From assembly GCA_017474925.1 (NCBI GenBank), contig JAFVGN010000031.1:1-64000 (forward strand): DNA of 64,000 bases. The letters are read 5' to 3'. Positions 61,892-64,000 of the stretch are shown one piece after another (within the stretch, counting starts at the first letter, position 1; the number at the start of each line of letters is the position of its first letter). Position numbers and translations under genes: made by a program. A model generated the notes under the pieces. The model made no database searches. It saw only the letters and a list, made by a program, of their open reading frames with translations, and had not been told where the DNA came from. Source of the DNA: Prevotella sp. GTDB lineage: Bacteria > Bacteroidota > Bacteroidia > Bacteroidales > Bacteroidaceae.

Positions 61892-64000
61892 TTAGGCATG
61901 GTTCTCGCAGGGAATCCAAAGCCAGAAGGTAGAGCCGCGGTCTTCTCCAGCGCTGATGACGCCGATGTCGCCTCCACAACTTTCAGCAATCGACTTACAA
62001 ATGGCTAGTCCCATGCCGGTGCCTTGCACAAACTCGTTGAGTTTGACGAAGCGGTCGAATACCACCTTTTGTTTGTCCTTTGGGATACCGATGCCGGTGT
62101 CCTCGCAGTAGAGGTACATGCCGTGCTTCTCGTAGCGGTAGCCCAGTCGGACGTGGCCCTGTTCGGTGAATTTCACAGCGTTGGTGACGAAGTTAGTGAG
62201 CACCTGCTGGATGCGCTCGAAGTCGAGGGTGGTAATGAAGGTATCGTAGGGATTCTCCTTGATGAACTTCAGTTCCTTGCCCTGCACGCGCTGCTGGAGG
62301 GTCAGGCAGATGTCGTCGAAGGCAGTGGCGAAGTCGATGGTCTCGGGCTTGACAGTGAGCGTGCCGCCGCTGATGGACGAGGCCTCGATGATGTCGTTGA
62401 TGAGTCGCTGCAACATGTCGCTAGAGTTGCGGATGATGCGGACGTATTCGCTGCGCTCAGGATTGTCACCCAGCGTGTCGAGGACGCTGGTAAATCCGAC
62501 AATAGCATTCAGTGGCGTGCGCAACTCGTGGGTCATCGACGCCATGAAGCCACTCTTCAGCCTGACGCTCTCGTTGGCCAGTGTGGTGACGGCCTGCAAC
62601 TGTTGGCGGGCCTCCTCGAGTTTGGCGTTGTCGACGACGATACGCATCTTGCCGTCGTCGCCCTGCTCTAAGTGGCGGTCGCTATGTTTCAGGAGGAAGG
62701 CCAGGGTCTGCTTCTTGCGCTCGATATCGGTCTTGATGGCTTGCATCTCTTTGTTGTGCAGATGGCGGTCGCGGTCGCGGTTGCGGTCGTCGGTGATGTC
62801 GAGCGTGGTGATGAAGTAGTTGCAGATTTCGCCCTCGCTGTTGAACAATGGCAGGATGAAGAACTCGATGTAGCGGTCGATGCCCATCTCAGGATATTCC
62901 ATGTGCTGGCAGATGAGCATGTCGTTGCGGCTGTCGGGCGAGTAGATGTTGCGGAACAGCGGGACATCGAACATGCAGACGGTCTCCCAGAATCGCTTGT
63001 TCTCTGGGTGCTCGTCGGTCATGCCACAGAGCTGCCGCATGTTGTCGTTGAGGTCGATGAGCCAGCCGCCCTTGTCGTAGAACGACATGGCGATGAACGG
63101 GATGTTCGACAGTTGCTCGTACTTCTTGACGAGTTCGCGCTCAGCCTTGTTTTCTTCGAGGTCGTGGGTGACGTCGTGAATGGCGTTGACGACGTAGGCT
63201 GGATGTCCCTCGTTGTCGAGCTCCAGGATGGCATGGCCGTGGAAGCTGAGCCAGTGGGGGTCGTCGTCGGTGGCGCTGTTAAACAGTTTGTTCAGCACGA
63301 ACTGCCGCTCACGGCCGTCGGTCAGGCGCTTCATCTTCTGAGTGAATTCCTGTCGTTGGCTGGGGTGGATATGATTGGTGAATTCCTCTAATGTCAGACC
63401 TTCCTTGGGCAGTATCTCGCCGTAGTTGTTGGTCATACGGTCGTTCTTGATGTCATAGACCATGATGATGAAGTTGCCCATGTGAAGGGCCTTGAACATC
63501 ATGCTGTTCAGCTCCGTCGACTTGCGAGCAGCACTCCGCACGTGGGCCTTTGCCAGCCGTGCGAAGAAGTAGCAGAGAGCCGTCAGCAGTAGTATGGCGA
63601 CAATGATGTAATAGACTATCGGCGACGAGTGGTCGTGGACGCGCTCAGGATGGAACCAGCGATCCTGAATGGCAGCAATCTCACCGCTCTGCTTCAGGCG
63701 CGAGTACTGGTCATCTATCTGCTCTATCAATTGCCGGTCGCGGCCAATGATATGTATTTCGGAGATGGGGATGCTCACGTCGTTGAGCACGAGGCCCTTG
63801 AGGTTGAGTTCCTTGATTTTCCACTTCAGCGGTTCCTCGCCCCAAACGTAGTATTTGTAGTCACCATTGAGCACGCCCAGCAGCGCCACTTTGGGTGTCT
63901 GGAACTCCATGCGACTATTGCGCATTGTGTCACCGTCCATGAAGTAAAAGGCGGAATAGTCGCCGGGCTTGAAGACGGCACCCTCACGCTCCAGCTGACT
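61892..64000 (-). CDS. Sensor histidine kinase with periplasmic SBP domain (5' end outside window)
   Basis: At least 703 residues; the frame stays open to the right edge, so the N-terminus is missing. Visible parts: the C-terminal portion of a family 3 solute-binding domain (ISEIHIIGRDRQLIEQIDDQYSRL, ending at WFHPE), a membrane helix (YYIIVAILLLTALCYFFARL), PAS-like sensing regions and the kinase core. H box MTHELRTPLNAIVGF, N box NFVTNAVKFTE, G1 DTGIGIPKD and G2 GTGMGLAICKSIAE are intact. No receiver domain at the C-terminus, so a separate response regulator is expected. It converges on the SpoIIE gene with a 10-base gap. Confidence 0.93.
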   Translation of the reverse strand, partial: SQLEREGAVFKPGDYSAFYFMDGDTMRNSRMEFQTPKVALLGVLNGDYKYYVWGEEPLKWKIKELNLKGLVLNDVSIPISEIHIIGRDRQLIEQIDDQYSRLKQSGEIAAIQDRWFHPERVHDHSSPIVYYIIVAILLLTALCYFFARLAKAHVRSAARKSTELNSMMFKALHMGNFIIMVYDIKNDRMTNNYGEILPKEGLTLEEFTNHIHPSQRQEFTQKMKRLTDGRERQFVLNKLFNSATDDDPHWLSFHGHAILELDNEGHPAYVVNAIHDVTHDLEENKAERELVKKYEQLSNIPFIAMSFYDKGGWLIDLNDNMRQLCGMTDEHPENKRFWETVCMFDVPLFRNIYSPDSRNDMLICQHMEYPEMGIDRYIEFFILPLFNSEGEICNYFITTLDITDDRNRDRDRHLHNKEMQAIKTDIERKKQTLAFLLKHSDRHLEQGDDGKMRIVVDNAKLEEARQQLQAVTTLANESVRLKSGFMASMTHELRTPLNAIVGFTSVLDTLGDNPERSEYVRIIRNSSDMLQRLINDIIEASSISGGTLTVKPETIDFATAFDDICLTLQQRVQGKELKFIKENPYDTFITTLDFERIQQVLTNFVTNAVKFTEQGHVRLGYRYEKHGMYLYCEDTGIGIPKDKQKVVFDRFVKLNEFVQGTGMGLAICKSIAESCGGDIGVISAGEDRGSTFWLWIPCENHA

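Noticed and set aside
1..64000. tRNA, rRNA, IS element or prophage
   Set aside because: No tRNA-like TPsiC signature, no rRNA segment, no transposase, integrase or phage structural gene was recognised in the reading frames or gaps.

Overview
The window is 64 kb of a Bacteroidota chromosome, most likely a Prevotella-like member of the Prevotellaceae. The reasons are the recurring promoter element TAnnTTTG (the Bacteroidota -7 box), a type IX secretion component (PorZ), secreted pectin-degrading enzymes, and an overall gene content typical of gut or rumen Prevotella. I saw no rRNA, tRNA, CRISPR array, insertion sequence or prophage. About 50 genes are supported; the last one runs off the right edge.

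Layout. 0-1.4 kb: a YbjQ-family protein and a membrane ferredoxin-type protein. 1.4-8.1 kb: an RND efflux operon on the minus strand (adaptor, permease, TolC) with a divergent AraC-type regulator. 8.1-11.8 kb: a GH28 pectinase, an acetyltransferase, another AraC regulator, and a metallo-beta-lactamase-fold gene that has lost its HxHxDH metal site. 12-14.2 kb: a three-gene ECF sigma factor operon and an acid phosphatase. 14.3-28.7 kb: core genes (ychF, lgt, mutS, leuS, rdgB, nadA) plus porZ, an O-acyltransferase and a GtrA protein. 28.7-29.1 kb: a non-coding AT-rich stretch with DnaA boxes. 29.1-40.4 kb: core genes, chiefly polA and a seven-gene minus-strand run mnmG-apt-uvrC-dtd-(small membrane protein)-mazG-like-deoC. 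40.5-45.4 kb: a sugar transporter with a large DUF5107/TPR protein. 45.4-50.1 kb: a divergent lactate dehydrogenase-like / lactate permease pair. 50.3-51.8 kb: cysS. 51.8-58.3 kb: secreted proteins (papain-like lipoprotein, PL1 pectate lyase, two small secreted proteins, a mosaic M64 peptidase). 58.3-59.0 kb: a non-coding block packed with hairpins and 21-bp repeats. 59.0-64 kb: a signalling block (Cache sensor, TPR-SpoIIE phosphatase, and a convergent hybrid-sensor histidine kinase).

The strongest unexpected reading is that the window contains the chromosome's replication origin and its centromere. Two perfect DnaA boxes lie at 29,080-29,100 beside an AT-rich tract, plus-strand composition switches from C-rich to G/T-rich across this point, and two near-consensus parS (ParB-binding) sites sit about 9 kb away at 37,842 and 38,434, on either side of apt. 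The genes around it (porZ to apt) also form an AT-rich plateau.

The most likely undescribed structures are (a) the 0.6-kb hairpin and repeat block at 58.35-58.94 kb, (b) a REP-like motif CTCACG-N11-GAGCAAGCTC found three times, twice as a 70-bp tandem duplication covering the stop codon of the efflux permease, (c) a LRR / thioredoxin-like / M64 peptidase fusion with an HExxxH motif, and (d) a short beta-rich module that seems to recur at the N-termini of four neighbouring secreted proteins. Several genes (dtd, mnmG, the first AraC regulator) have the -7 box only 4-5 bases from the start codon, so they are probably transcribed as leaderless mRNAs.
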